Below are positions 26,233 to 34,512 of a DNA stretch of 64,000 bases, piece after piece. The DNA lies in the NCBI GenBank assembly GCA_003245715.1, contig QKCJ01000037.1:23435-87434 (forward strand), in the 5' to 3' direction. The notes under the pieces were generated by a model. That model searched no databases. It saw nothing but the letters and a program-made list of their open reading frames with translations, and was not told the origin of the DNA. Source of the stretch: a bacterium. Lineage in GTDB: Bacteria > Planctomycetota > SZUA-567. The translations under genes were made by a program, and so were the position numbers. Position 1 is the stretch's first letter; every line of letters begins with the position of its first letter.

Positions 26233-27498
26233 TTATTCAATTACCTCTCCAACCAGCTCTGAACCATTCGCTCTTTTAATTACCACATTAATCAACTTGC
26301 CTTTTATGCACTCGTCGGTTGCCGGAATCAGCGTGCGCAGATAACGGGCGCTGTAGCCTTCCCAGAACTTTCCCTCTTTCGTATCGCAGGGGCGCTCAAG
26401 GATAACGCTCTCTACTTTCCCGATTTGTGAAGCGGCAAATTCTGCGGCCAGATTGTCAGTAAGAATCGTCAGTTCATCCTTGCGGCAATCGGTCTCCCAC
26501 TGCGGACAGGCTTTCATGGTTGCTGCCGGTGTTCCCTCGCGTGGCGAGAATAAAAAGATATGTGAACGGGAAAATTTGGCGGCGCGCACAGTCTGCAGGG
26601 TATGTTCGAAACTTCTCTGGTCTTCGCCGGGAAAGCCGACAATAATATCAGTTGTGATCGCGGGGGCAGGCAGGATCGCGCGGGTCATCTCGACAACTTG
26701 CAGAAATTCCCTTGTTGTGTATTTGCGGTTCATCGTCCGGAGGATATGATCGTCGCCTGACTGCAGTGGCAGGTGCAGATGCGGACAGATGACCGGGTTC
26801 TCGGCGATAGTCTCAATGAGTTTGCGCCCAGCGAATATCGGCTCGACCGAACCCATGCGAAGGCGCAGCAGGCCGGGGATTTGGGCTAGCTTGATTAGAA
26901 TGTCAGCCAGAGACAGTCCCTTATAATTGTACGCCCCGATATTGATGCCAGTCAGTACCAGTTCGGTGTAGCCGTTCTCGACAAGCTGGGTAGCTTCCTG
27001 CAGAATTGCGTGCGGGCGGCGGCTTACGGGGTTGCCGCGGGCGTAGGGGATTATGCAGTACGAGCAGAAATTATCACACCCGTCCTGAACCTTTAGAAAT
27101 GCCCGGGTATGCCCGGAAAACTCATTGATTGAGAAGGCGAAGCGGTCCTCTGGCTGGTCGTCGCAGCCGCGTACAAGGTAGGAGACAATGCCGGCTTTGT
27201 CAGCATTTTTGAAGCTGGCTTCGATCTCCATTTTTTCCGCCCATTCTTCTTTGATGTCCACCGCGCAGCCGGTGAGGATGATGCGGATTTCGGGGTTATC
27301 CTTGCGGGCTTTTCTGATGGCGTTGCGGCAGGTTGCTCCGGCGCGTCCGGTGACGGCGCAGCTGTTGACGATCATTAGCTGAGCGCCCAGTGCAGAGTCT
27401 GTTTCATACATGCCGGCTCTCAGCAAGGCCTCGCGGATTCCCTGTGATTCGTACTGATTGGTCTTGCAGCCAAAGCTTTTTATTGTAAAGGTCAGCAT
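26233..27498 (-). CDS. mtaB: tRNA methylthiotransferase MtaB (radical SAM)
   Basis: A 421-residue methylthiotransferase that should convert t6A37 to ms2t6A37 in tRNA. The N-terminal UPF0004 domain carries three cluster cysteines in SFGCKTNQ (11), NSCAVT (about 47) and TGCAVD (about 77). The radical SAM motif with its conserved surroundings, DGCDNFCSYCIIPYARG, lies near 139-155, and a TRAM-like end follows. The wording of that central motif favours MtaB over MiaB or RimO. The gene follows the anchored nitrilase-fold gene by 23 bases on the minus strand, so the two probably share a transcript. Confidence 0.92.
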   Translation of the reverse strand: MLTFTIKSFGCKTNQYESQGIREALLRAGMYETDSALGAQLMIVNSCAVTGRAGATCRNAIRKARKDNPEIRIILTGCAVDIKEEWAEKMEIEASFKNADKAGIVSYLVRGCDDQPEDRFAFSINEFSGHTRAFLKVQDGCDNFCSYCIIPYARGNPVSRRPHAILQEATQLVENGYTELVLTGINIGAYNYKGLSLADILIKLAQIPGLLRLRMGSVEPIFAGRKLIETIAENPVICPHLHLPLQSGDDHILRTMNRKYTTREFLQVVEMTRAILPAPAITTDIIVGFPGEDQRSFEHTLQTVRAAKFSRSHIFLFSPREGTPAATMKACPQWETDCRKDELTILTDNLAAEFAASQIGKVESVILERPCDTKEGKFWEGYSARYLRTLIPATDECIKGKLINVVIKRANGSELVGEVIE

Positions 27499-27521
27499 AT
27501 TTTCCGTAAATTGTCTGGGGG

Positions 27522-28685
27522 TTATTCTGTTATCTTCCTGGCGTCGTCGGTTTTTTCTGATGGTTTGTTTTCTGCCGGCATCGGTTCTTTCGCGTCATTA
27601 AGTGGGACATCCTGAACGAGAAGGAATTCACCTTCGCTCTCCCCTTCAGCGGCCAGCAGTTTGCCTTGCCGGCTGCAGATGCGGCTCAGGCCGTAGCCGG
27701 ACCATTCAGGAGTGAAGTTGCTGCCCCAGTTCGCCAGGACGATGGCTGAATTACTGGCGGGGGCAAAATTCCTGTATTTGGCGTTGATCCATTTTTCAAG
27801 TTTCTTGCCGAAAAACGCCGCGCTGTGCAGGATCAGGTCGGTCTTCTTTTCCTTAAAGAGCAGATAAGTCTGATCCAGATCGTAGGAGATGCTGAGTCCT
27901 ACTCTGGCGTACGGGGTCTGTGCGACCTGCATCTCGGATTCATCCGGGCTGGCCCAGTTCATGTCGGCAATCGCCCAGAGTTTGCGCTTGCGGTACTTGA
28001 GTATGATTTTCCCCTCTTCTGAGATCAATACAAGGGATGAATAGAAATTGTCCTTGTCCTGCTCGATAAGTGGCAGGGCGATATAGAGCTTAAGCTCCTG
28101 CGCGAGTTTACAGAAGAGTTCGGTCGCTTTGCCGGGGATTGGCTGTGCGGCAGGTTTGACCGGGAAAAAATCAGCAAATTCATGTGCTTTGGTGGCTGTC
28201 TGCGCGTCGGTGGCCCAGAGGTTCCAGTTGTCAAGATCGGCATAACCGGGAAGGGCCGCTTCCGGGAAAACAATGAACTTTGCCTTGAGTTGTGCGGCCT
28301 TCTTGCAGAAAGCGGCGATCTTTTTCATGTTTTCTTCGGGTTTATTGAAAATTGGTGCAATCTGCGCAGAGGCAACCCGGATAGCGTTTTCAGGGACATC
28401 TGCCGGTAAGGATTCGCGGACTGGCGCGTTTTTTTCGCTCGTGTCAGTGTCATTTTGGCTGTTTTTATGAAAAAGCGGCTCATTATCGGTTACTTTGTAA
28501 GCCGGAGGTGTCGAAGAGAGTTTTTTGTCTTCCTGAGAGGCGGGAAAGACAAATATCCGCAGGAGAACCAATAACAGAGAGAACAGAATGATCCATAACG
28601 CACCCTTACGGCGCGGGGTCGGCTGATTCAACTCGCTGCTGATTAGAATACTGATTTTGTCGTTTTTTTTGCCTGTTTGTGACAT
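27522..28685 (-). CDS. Membrane-anchored nitrilase-superfamily protein with Ser at the catalytic Cys site
   Basis: A 387-residue protein with a charged N-terminus, one transmembrane helix at about 28-48, and a low-complexity linker to about 95. A carbon-nitrogen hydrolase domain follows to about 360, and then a polar tail. The catalytic Glu is in FPEAALPGY and the Lys in LKYRKRKLW. The third residue reads GLSISYDLD, where active nitrilases have ICYD: Ser267, codon TCC at 27887-27885, replaces the nucleophilic cysteine. The fold is clear, but classical cysteine amidase chemistry is unlikely. A very good AGGAGGTGA site precedes the ATG. It is in a probable operon with mtaB. It may be a non-catalytic sensor or a serine variant. 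Confidence 0.8.
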   Translation of the reverse strand: MSQTGKKNDKISILISSELNQPTPRRKGALWIILFSLLLVLLRIFVFPASQEDKKLSSTPPAYKVTDNEPLFHKNSQNDTDTSEKNAPVRESLPADVPENAIRVASAQIAPIFNKPEENMKKIAAFCKKAAQLKAKFIVFPEAALPGYADLDNWNLWATDAQTATKAHEFADFFPVKPAAQPIPGKATELFCKLAQELKLYIALPLIEQDKDNFYSSLVLISEEGKIILKYRKRKLWAIADMNWASPDESEMQVAQTPYARVGLSISYDLDQTYLLFKEKKTDLILHSAAFFGKKLEKWINAKYRNFAPASNSAIVLANWGSNFTPEWSGYGLSRICSRQGKLLAAEGESEGEFLLVQDVPLNDAKEPMPAENKPSEKTDDARKITE

Positions 28686-28856
28686 AAATCACCTCCTGTT
28701 TCTGACAATTATATTAAAATATCATTAAAAGTCCAAAAAATGCTGAAAATATTGAAAGAAAGCCCGTTGGCAGGGAAATTAATATCCGAGGAGTTGTGTA
28801 TTCTCAACTGCCTGGGCGTTAGTGATTGCCTGGCAGTCAACAATTACCGGTAAAAC

Positions 28857-28884
28857 TTGACTTGCTGGCGGAGATTGCTATAAT
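28857..28884 (+). promoter_or_regulatory. Strong sigma-70 promoter upstream of lptD
   Basis: TTGACT (28857-28862) and a perfect TATAAT (28879-28884) are separated by 16 bases, about 90 bases before the lptD start. This is the best consensus promoter noticed in the window. Confidence 0.75.
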
Positions 28885-28972
28885 CTTTCCTGTTTGCTGT
28901 CAAACGGTTATATATCGTCAAAGGGCTATTTGCCGTATTGCGGCGGATTATTAAAAAAGGTGCTTTTTTCTG

Positions 28973-31618
28973 ATGAAAAGCGTTTTAAAAAAGCTGGGTG
29001 TTTCTGGTTCTGCCATCATCAAAGCCTTGCCTCTTCTGGCATTTGCTGCGGTTATGTTTATTGCTGCGGTAAATGCGGCTGACGAAGCCAATGGTAACAA
29101 GGGCAAGGGAAGTGACAGCGTTTTTTCCGGAATGTTTGGCGATGATTTTAATGTCAGTGGCGGTACCATGCGCTACTTGCCGAAGAAAAAAGCTGTTCTG
29201 ATCCGCGACTATGCAACAATCCTTCTTAAGGGTAAGCGCCCTAATGAATGGCGTCGTCTGCGGGCGCGCAACATCCTTTTCTTTACTGAGCTGAAAAAGC
29301 TTTATGCTGAGGGTGATGTTTCAATTGAAGATGACAGCGGTACTTTTCTTAATTGTGACCGGATGTACTTTGACACGCAGGACTGGAAGGGGCGTGGCCG
29401 CAATATCCGTATGCGCAGTACAGATGAAGGTATCAACAAGACTGAGTCTGTCGAGGAAAAGGACGTTTCGCTGACCCGTCCGACACTTGAAGCCGTTCAG
29501 GAAAGCCCATTCTCAAAAGCTGCCGAATACGCCGAGCAGAAGCGTCTGCGCATGAATGTCAAGGCCTCGGATCTGCGTATTGTTTCAAAAGACCACTTTG
29601 AGGCCACAGACGTTGTGGCGTCTCCGTCAAACTATGCCCGCCCGCACTGGGGAATTTATTCAAAGGCTGTGCATATCCGTAATGACGAGAAGGTTGAGGC
29701 GTACCACAATGTCTTCAAGATCGGCAAGCTGCCGGTATTTTACTTCCCGTATCTGATTTATGACCTTAAGTACAACTGGCCGTTTTACCGTACCAACTTT
29801 GGTGACAACAAGCGTCAGGGCTGGTACTGGCTCAACCGTTTTGGCTGGAACTTTGATAATCCTACGGAAGATGAATACGGCAAGCCGATTACCCGTCTCT
29901 TCCAGCTTAATGATATATTCCTTGATATTGATATGCGTCTTGACCGCGGCTGGGGTCTGGGTGGCGAAACCACGTATGAGAATAATTTCCTCGGTAAGGG
30001 TATGGGGCATCTCTATGCTTACTGGATCAAGGAAATTTATACAACTTCAGGTGAGGATAACCGCCGTGCGAGTGAGGATGTTGAATTTCGAACCAATGAC
30101 TGGAGAAATACTCCGGGCTTTACCAAATCATTATATGCGGAAAAAGACCGCTACACGGTAGAATGGTGGCATCGTCAGCAGTTTACCGACCGCTTCGACC
30201 TGCGCATGCAGACGCACTGGATATCTGACCGTGATTTTTATAAAGAATATTTCCCGAGCAAATGGGATGAAGAGCAGGAGAAGCTGACAAACGGTTCGCT
30301 GCGTTATATCGGAGACCTCTTCCAGACAGAGCTTATCGCTCAGGGACGGATCAATGATTTCCGCACAGAGAGTGAGTATCTTCCCGAGTGGCGCTTTAGT
30401 CTGCCCGGGGTAAAGCTTGGCAAGTTGCCTTTGTATGTTGAGAGTCAGACCAATATCGGACTTATCCGCAAGCAGACTGACGAGATGGTGGTTCAACTTG
30501 GCCAGGTCAAGGCTTCTGACCGGGTGGGGCGTGACGGTGATACTCCCTGGATTGGCCGCGTGCATAATCAAACACAGCTTTCTGCTCCATTTGAGTTGTC
30601 GATTGTAAATATCCGTCCTTATGCCGGTGGACGCATTACCGGTTACAGTTCAAGTTATAAAGGAAACTTTGAAGAAGGCGGTGCGGAGATGAATCTGGCG
30701 GGCTTCTGGGGTGTGGACTTTGCCACCAGACTCTTCGGGGATTTTCAGGATGGCAAATACTCACATATGATCGAGCCCAAGATCAGCGTGATCGGCAATG
30801 AGCAGCCCCTCAACAGCCGCGATATGTTTTACGATGTTGACGAGATAGACAATTACCGTGAAAGCCATATGCTGACCTTTGGATTGTATCAGACGCTTGA
30901 TACCAAAAATTCTGATGGCTCATCCCGTCTTCTGGCTGCGCTTAACGTAAACGGCGGGGTTATTCTCGATCAGGACGAGGCGGACAAATATAACAACAAG
31001 AGCCTTCTTTCCGATATAACGGTCAGTGCAGCCTATTATCCGGTAAAAGAGATGTCTGTCTGGGGTAACTTTGCCTACTCTCCTGCCGGTGGTCTGGTTG
31101 ATTATTTCAACGCTGGTATTGATTATTACTTCAGCAAGAAATTCCGGGTATTTCTGAGCCATTCATATGACTCTGGTTATGACAATGAGAACAATACAAC
31201 CGGTAATACCTCAAATGTCACTACCCTTGCTGCCCGTACCCAGCTCTGGGACAAGAACAGCCATTACTCACTTGAGTATGCAATTAGCTATCAGTGGAAT
31301 CATGATGCCAACGGTTCTGTTGCAAATGACGGTATGGTTCGTGGCGGTGTTCTTACCGGGTTGCAGACGCAGCGTGTGTCGCTTATCCGTGACCTTGATA
31401 CCTTCGAACTTGCCGTTAACTGGAAGATCGACCATCTTGATAATAACAACAACACGATAAGTGTTAATCTTACGCCAAAGGGCTGGGTTGGTATTAAACG
31501 CGCGCCGGACAATACTTATGTGTCGCTTGATAATGACTATGGCCGTTACGCGTTCCCTGTCCCTGAGAAACTTCAAACGGAGAGTGATTACAACGCAGAG
31601 ACCCCGGCGTGGGAGTAA
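28973..31618 (+). CDS. lptD: LPS-assembly protein LptD-like outer-membrane barrel
   Basis: An 881-residue exported protein with a hydrophobic signal segment (about 15-35). An OstA/LptA-like beta-jellyroll region at about 55-165 includes ARNILFFTELKKLYAEGDVS. A long beta-barrel domain from about 215 onward includes VHIRNDEKVEAYHNVFKIGK and LPVFYFPYLIYD, the recurring LptD entry segments. Many alternating aromatic strands fill the barrel and the protein ends in a polar segment. LptD inserts lipopolysaccharide into the outer leaflet, so the organism very likely makes LPS. Few cysteines are present, so the disulfide-based maturation known in E. coli is not supported. The ribosome site is weak, but a consensus promoter lies upstream. 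Confidence 0.85.
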   Translation: MKSVLKKLGVSGSAIIKALPLLAFAAVMFIAAVNAADEANGNKGKGSDSVFSGMFGDDFNVSGGTMRYLPKKKAVLIRDYATILLKGKRPNEWRRLRARNILFFTELKKLYAEGDVSIEDDSGTFLNCDRMYFDTQDWKGRGRNIRMRSTDEGINKTESVEEKDVSLTRPTLEAVQESPFSKAAEYAEQKRLRMNVKASDLRIVSKDHFEATDVVASPSNYARPHWGIYSKAVHIRNDEKVEAYHNVFKIGKLPVFYFPYLIYDLKYNWPFYRTNFGDNKRQGWYWLNRFGWNFDNPTEDEYGKPITRLFQLNDIFLDIDMRLDRGWGLGGETTYENNFLGKGMGHLYAYWIKEIYTTSGEDNRRASEDVEFRTNDWRNTPGFTKSLYAEKDRYTVEWWHRQQFTDRFDLRMQTHWISDRDFYKEYFPSKWDEEQEKLTNGSLRYIGDLFQTELIAQGRINDFRTESEYLPEWRFSLPGVKLGKLPLYVESQTNIGLIRKQTDEMVVQLGQVKASDRVGRDGDTPWIGRVHNQTQLSAPFELSIVNIRPYAGGRITGYSSSYKGNFEEGGAEMNLAGFWGVDFATRLFGDFQDGKYSHMIEPKISVIGNEQPLNSRDMFYDVDEIDNYRESHMLTFGLYQTLDTKNSDGSSRLLAALNVNGGVILDQDEADKYNNKSLLSDITVSAAYYPVKEMSVWGNFAYSPAGGLVDYFNAGIDYYFSKKFRVFLSHSYDSGYDNENNTTGNTSNVTTLAARTQLWDKNSHYSLEYAISYQWNHDANGSVANDGMVRGGVLTGLQTQRVSLIRDLDTFELAVNWKIDHLDNNNNTISVNLTPKGWVGIKRAPDNTYVSLDNDYGRYAFPVPEKLQTESDYNAETPAWE

Positions 31619-31641
31619 TTTGATAAAAATGATTTTATTAC

Positions 31642-31670
31642 AAGCCCGCCTTAATCAGCGGGCTTTTTTT
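31642..31670 (+). terminator. Rho-independent terminator of lptD
   Basis: AAGCCCGC (31642-31649) and GCGGGCTT (31658-31665) form an 8-base perfect stem with an 8-base loop and a following run of seven T. Confidence 0.92.
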
Positions 31671-31715
31671 GTCGCGTTAGCTTTTGCGACTTCTGATCTT
31701 TGACGAAAGATAAAT

Positions 31716-32426
31716 ATGAATACGGATTTAATGGTTATTGTCGGCCTGCTTTTACTGGTTGGGATGCTGCTTGTTAAATATGTCCTCTGGTCGGCTGGCA
31801 AGGAATTTGACGACCTTTCGCAGGCGGCCAATGACCCGGAGGTGAGGCATGAGAAGATAAAGGAAATTTCTGAGATGATAAACTCCGGCAGGTTCAAGCC
31901 GCGCGCTTATCTGCAGCGTTCGCACCTGTATTTCTTTGATGCTGATTATAATTCTGCCGCTATGGATCTGCGTTTATACCTTGAGTTGGTCAGGGATGAT
32001 TCTGAGGGGTGGGCGGAGCTTGCGGAGTGTTGTATCCGTACCGGTTCTTCCGAGGAAGCGCAGAACGCTGCTGTCAGGGCCGTCGAGCTTGATCCGAAAT
32101 ATTCTGATTACCGTCTGCTTCTTGCCAGGGCAAGGCTCTTTAATGGTGATAATGAAAAAGCGAGAGATGAGCTTGATGCCTGGCGCGAGATCAGCCTTGA
32201 GAAGATACCTTTGCTTAAGGAAGAGGAAATCATAAAACGCGTTCAGGATCAGACCGCAGCCTGGATGAACCTCTATGGCGCGGCGATCAGTCTGGTTGAG
32301 GGCAGGAAGGATGTTGCCCGGTCACTGACAGAAAAACTCAGAGGGTTTGATATTGATTTGTACTCGTATGATCTTGAAAATGACCCGGTTTTAAAGGCGG
32401 TCAGGGAAATGAAGAATAATGTCTGA
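31716..32426 (+). CDS. Membrane-anchored TPR protein
   Basis: A 236-residue protein with one N-terminal transmembrane helix at about 5-26 (VIVGLLLLVGMLLVKYVLW). Helical TPR-like repeats from about 60 to 165 include RAYLQRSHLYFFDADYN, WAELAECCIRTGSSEEAQNA and LLLARARLFNGDNEKARD. No catalytic motif is present. It ends 8 bases inside mnmA, so the pair is probably translated together; whether the TPR protein has anything to do with tRNA thiolation is not shown. A weak GAAAG precedes the ATG. Confidence 0.6.
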   Translation: MNTDLMVIVGLLLLVGMLLVKYVLWSAGKEFDDLSQAANDPEVRHEKIKEISEMINSGRFKPRAYLQRSHLYFFDADYNSAAMDLRLYLELVRDDSEGWAELAECCIRTGSSEEAQNAAVRAVELDPKYSDYRLLLARARLFNGDNEKARDELDAWREISLEKIPLLKEEEIIKRVQDQTAAWMNLYGAAISLVEGRKDVARSLTEKLRGFDIDLYSYDLENDPVLKAVREMKNNV

Positions 32427-33513
32427 GTTGAAACTTGTTTGCGGGCAGGCGCATAATAAGGGAAGTTACGCTGATAAGACAATTGCGGTTCTGATGAGCG
32501 GCGGGGTGGACAGTAGTGTCTGCGCGCTCAAACTCCGCGAGGAGGGGTGGACGGTTGTCGGGGTGAATATGATTATCCCCCTTGCCTGCGGCGGCGCAGT
32601 TGAGACGCAATCTGTTATTGATGTCTGCACGTATGCGGATATTACCCTCTATCAGCTTGAGGCCGGCAAACTTTTTGACGAGAAAGTTATCAGTCATTTT
32701 CGCGGCGAGTATCAGGCCGGGCGCACGCCTAATCCCTGTTGTGACTGTAACCGCGAATTGAAATTCGGCGTATTATGGGATCTGATTGAGAAGGAGCTTG
32801 GTATCCTGCATCTTGCTACGGGGCATTATGCAAGGGTGGTGCATGAAGACGGCCGGAGCCTGCTTTGCCGCGGCAAAATAAGCGAGAAAGATCAGAGCTA
32901 TTTTGTTTATGGTATCCCCGCCCGCCGTCTGCCGTATTTTCACCTGCCTTTATCCGAGATGGCGAAGTCTGATACGCGCGCTTATGCGGAAAAAGCGGGT
33001 CTTCCGGTTGCGCAGAAAAGTGAGAGTATGGAGCTTTGCTTTGCCGGTGCTGGTGACTACCGTGAAGCACTTGGTGATATTTCCTTGGGTGTCGGCGAGT
33101 TTATTGACTCAGCGGGGACGGTTCTTGGCGAGCATACAGGGATTGAGAATTATACGCCGGGGCAGCGCAAACTTGGCAGATCGTTTGGCCCTGAACCTTT
33201 TTATGTGCTGCAGGTTCTGCCGCAGACCAATCAGGTTGTCGTTGGTCCGCGCAATGAGATTGTTCTGCCGGAGGTTAAAGCACATTTTATTGCCGTGCAT
33301 CAACCTGAGAAATTGCTTGCCGGGGCTGAGCTGCTCGGTAAAATCCGCTCTCCGGGTGATCCGAGAAAATGTAAACTGGTGTCATATGATCCTGATACGC
33401 AGGATGTGGTTGTGGAATTTGAGAAGCCTGTTTTTGCGCCGGCTCCGGGACAGCATCTTGTACTTTATGATGTGAACCAAGCGGTTATTGCCGGCGGCAC
33501 TATTGAGCTGTAA
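32419..33513 (+). CDS. mnmA: tRNA 2-thiouridine(34) synthase
   Basis: A 364-residue enzyme that thiolates the wobble uridine of Lys, Glu and Gln tRNAs. The PP-loop motif MSGGVDSS is at about 26-33. The TPNPCCDCNRELKFG segment near 95-109 holds the proximal cysteine region, and the partner cysteine is in ESMELCF near 199. The N-terminal extension before the PP-loop is about 20 residues longer than usual. The cluster of cysteines after TPNP (C-C-D-C) is like the variants with extra cysteines in other bacteria, which may support iron-sulfur binding, but that is inference. The gene overlaps the TPR gene by 8 bases. Confidence 0.93.
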   Translation: MSELKLVCGQAHNKGSYADKTIAVLMSGGVDSSVCALKLREEGWTVVGVNMIIPLACGGAVETQSVIDVCTYADITLYQLEAGKLFDEKVISHFRGEYQAGRTPNPCCDCNRELKFGVLWDLIEKELGILHLATGHYARVVHEDGRSLLCRGKISEKDQSYFVYGIPARRLPYFHLPLSEMAKSDTRAYAEKAGLPVAQKSESMELCFAGAGDYREALGDISLGVGEFIDSAGTVLGEHTGIENYTPGQRKLGRSFGPEPFYVLQVLPQTNQVVVGPRNEIVLPEVKAHFIAVHQPEKLLAGAELLGKIRSPGDPRKCKLVSYDPDTQDVVVEFEKPVFAPAPGQHLVLYDVNQAVIAGGTIEL

Positions 33514-33546
33514 CCGGAATTTTAATTATTCATATGCGGGGCGGTG

Positions 33547-34236
33547 CTATTTATCCGGCCAGGTCTGCGCGGAGTATACTTCTTTGACGCTGTTGTCATT
33601 GTAGACAAAATTACCGATTCCGTCATACGAATCGCCGAAGCGTCCGTGCCGCCAGCCGCGGTCATTGAAGTTGAACATGAAATCCGGATTTTGGCAACCG
33701 GCCAGCGGTTTGCGCGGATTATTCTTGGCTACCGCCTTCCATTTCTTCTGGTTCGGGTCCAAAAAGGGGTTGGTCGTGTTATAATAAAACGGGCCGATAT
33801 CCTTCCACATGCCGGTTGGCCCTTCGCCGGTGCAGCATAAGATATCAACTGACTCGGTGTAACCTGTTAGCATTCTGGGCAGGCGGGGGTCGGCTGTTGA
33901 GTTTCCCTTGCGATAACCAAAAGGCATTAAAATGGCGGTCGAGAAGAAGAAATCTTCGGGATCACTGCTTGAATAGAGATCTTTCCAGTTTTCAAGGTCG
34001 CCCAAACCCTCCGCTGAGGTAAACTCCGGATAAAACCCGTGATAATCATCAGCATACTGGTTGAGCGCCACTGCACTCTGGCGAAGGTTTGAACTGCAGG
34101 TGCAGCGGATGGCGTAATCAACTCCCTTTCTGACACTCCCGTTAGCCAGTGAACTGACAATCAGAATACAAGCGCATACGCAAAGTATTTCCAGAAGGGT
34201 GACGCAACGTTGTGATTTGTGATAACCTGTTAACAT
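33547..34236 (-). CDS. Prepilin-like protein with N-terminal methylation helix
   Basis: A 229-residue protein with a short basic leader (MLTGYHKSQR), then C-VTLLEILCVCACILIV, which has the pilin Glu at +5 and a hydrophobic helix. The globular remainder (from about 40) has SSNLRQSAVALNQYADDYHG, resembling the short pseudopilins common in Lentisphaerae and Planctomycetes, and a RGWRHGRFGDS-like end. The residue before the predicted cleavage is Cys, where Gly is usual, and position +1 is Val rather than Phe. The ATG has no good ribosome site, so expression may be low. It follows dnaA by 276 bases on the same strand. Its function could be a minor pseudopilin or a surface protein; no secretion genes are adjacent. 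Confidence 0.6.
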   Translation of the reverse strand: MLTGYHKSQRCVTLLEILCVCACILIVSSLANGSVRKGVDYAIRCTCSSNLRQSAVALNQYADDYHGFYPEFTSAEGLGDLENWKDLYSSSDPEDFFFSTAILMPFGYRKGNSTADPRLPRMLTGYTESVDILCCTGEGPTGMWKDIGPFYYNTTNPFLDPNQKKWKAVAKNNPRKPLAGCQNPDFMFNFNDRGWRHGRFGDSYDGIGNFVYNDNSVKEVYSAQTWPDK

Positions 34237-34512
34237 GTTGCAGATTTCGCATTGTTTGTATTAACTATCTGTATAATTGTGAGTTTATGCCCAAGCCGCT
34301 TTATTTGCATAATATACATAATAGCGCAAATAAAATCCATAAATTATTTAACGGTAAGTGGTTGTGGCTTTATGCGTAAATTGATTTGTATTGATATGCA
34401 GTGTGTCAGTTTTGTTTGATTATATGTTTTAAGTTATTTATTGATAGGTGGTTATGGTTTCATTGGTTGCTATTTGTTTTGGGATTGCAGAAGACGCAAA
34501 AAATATGCAAAT

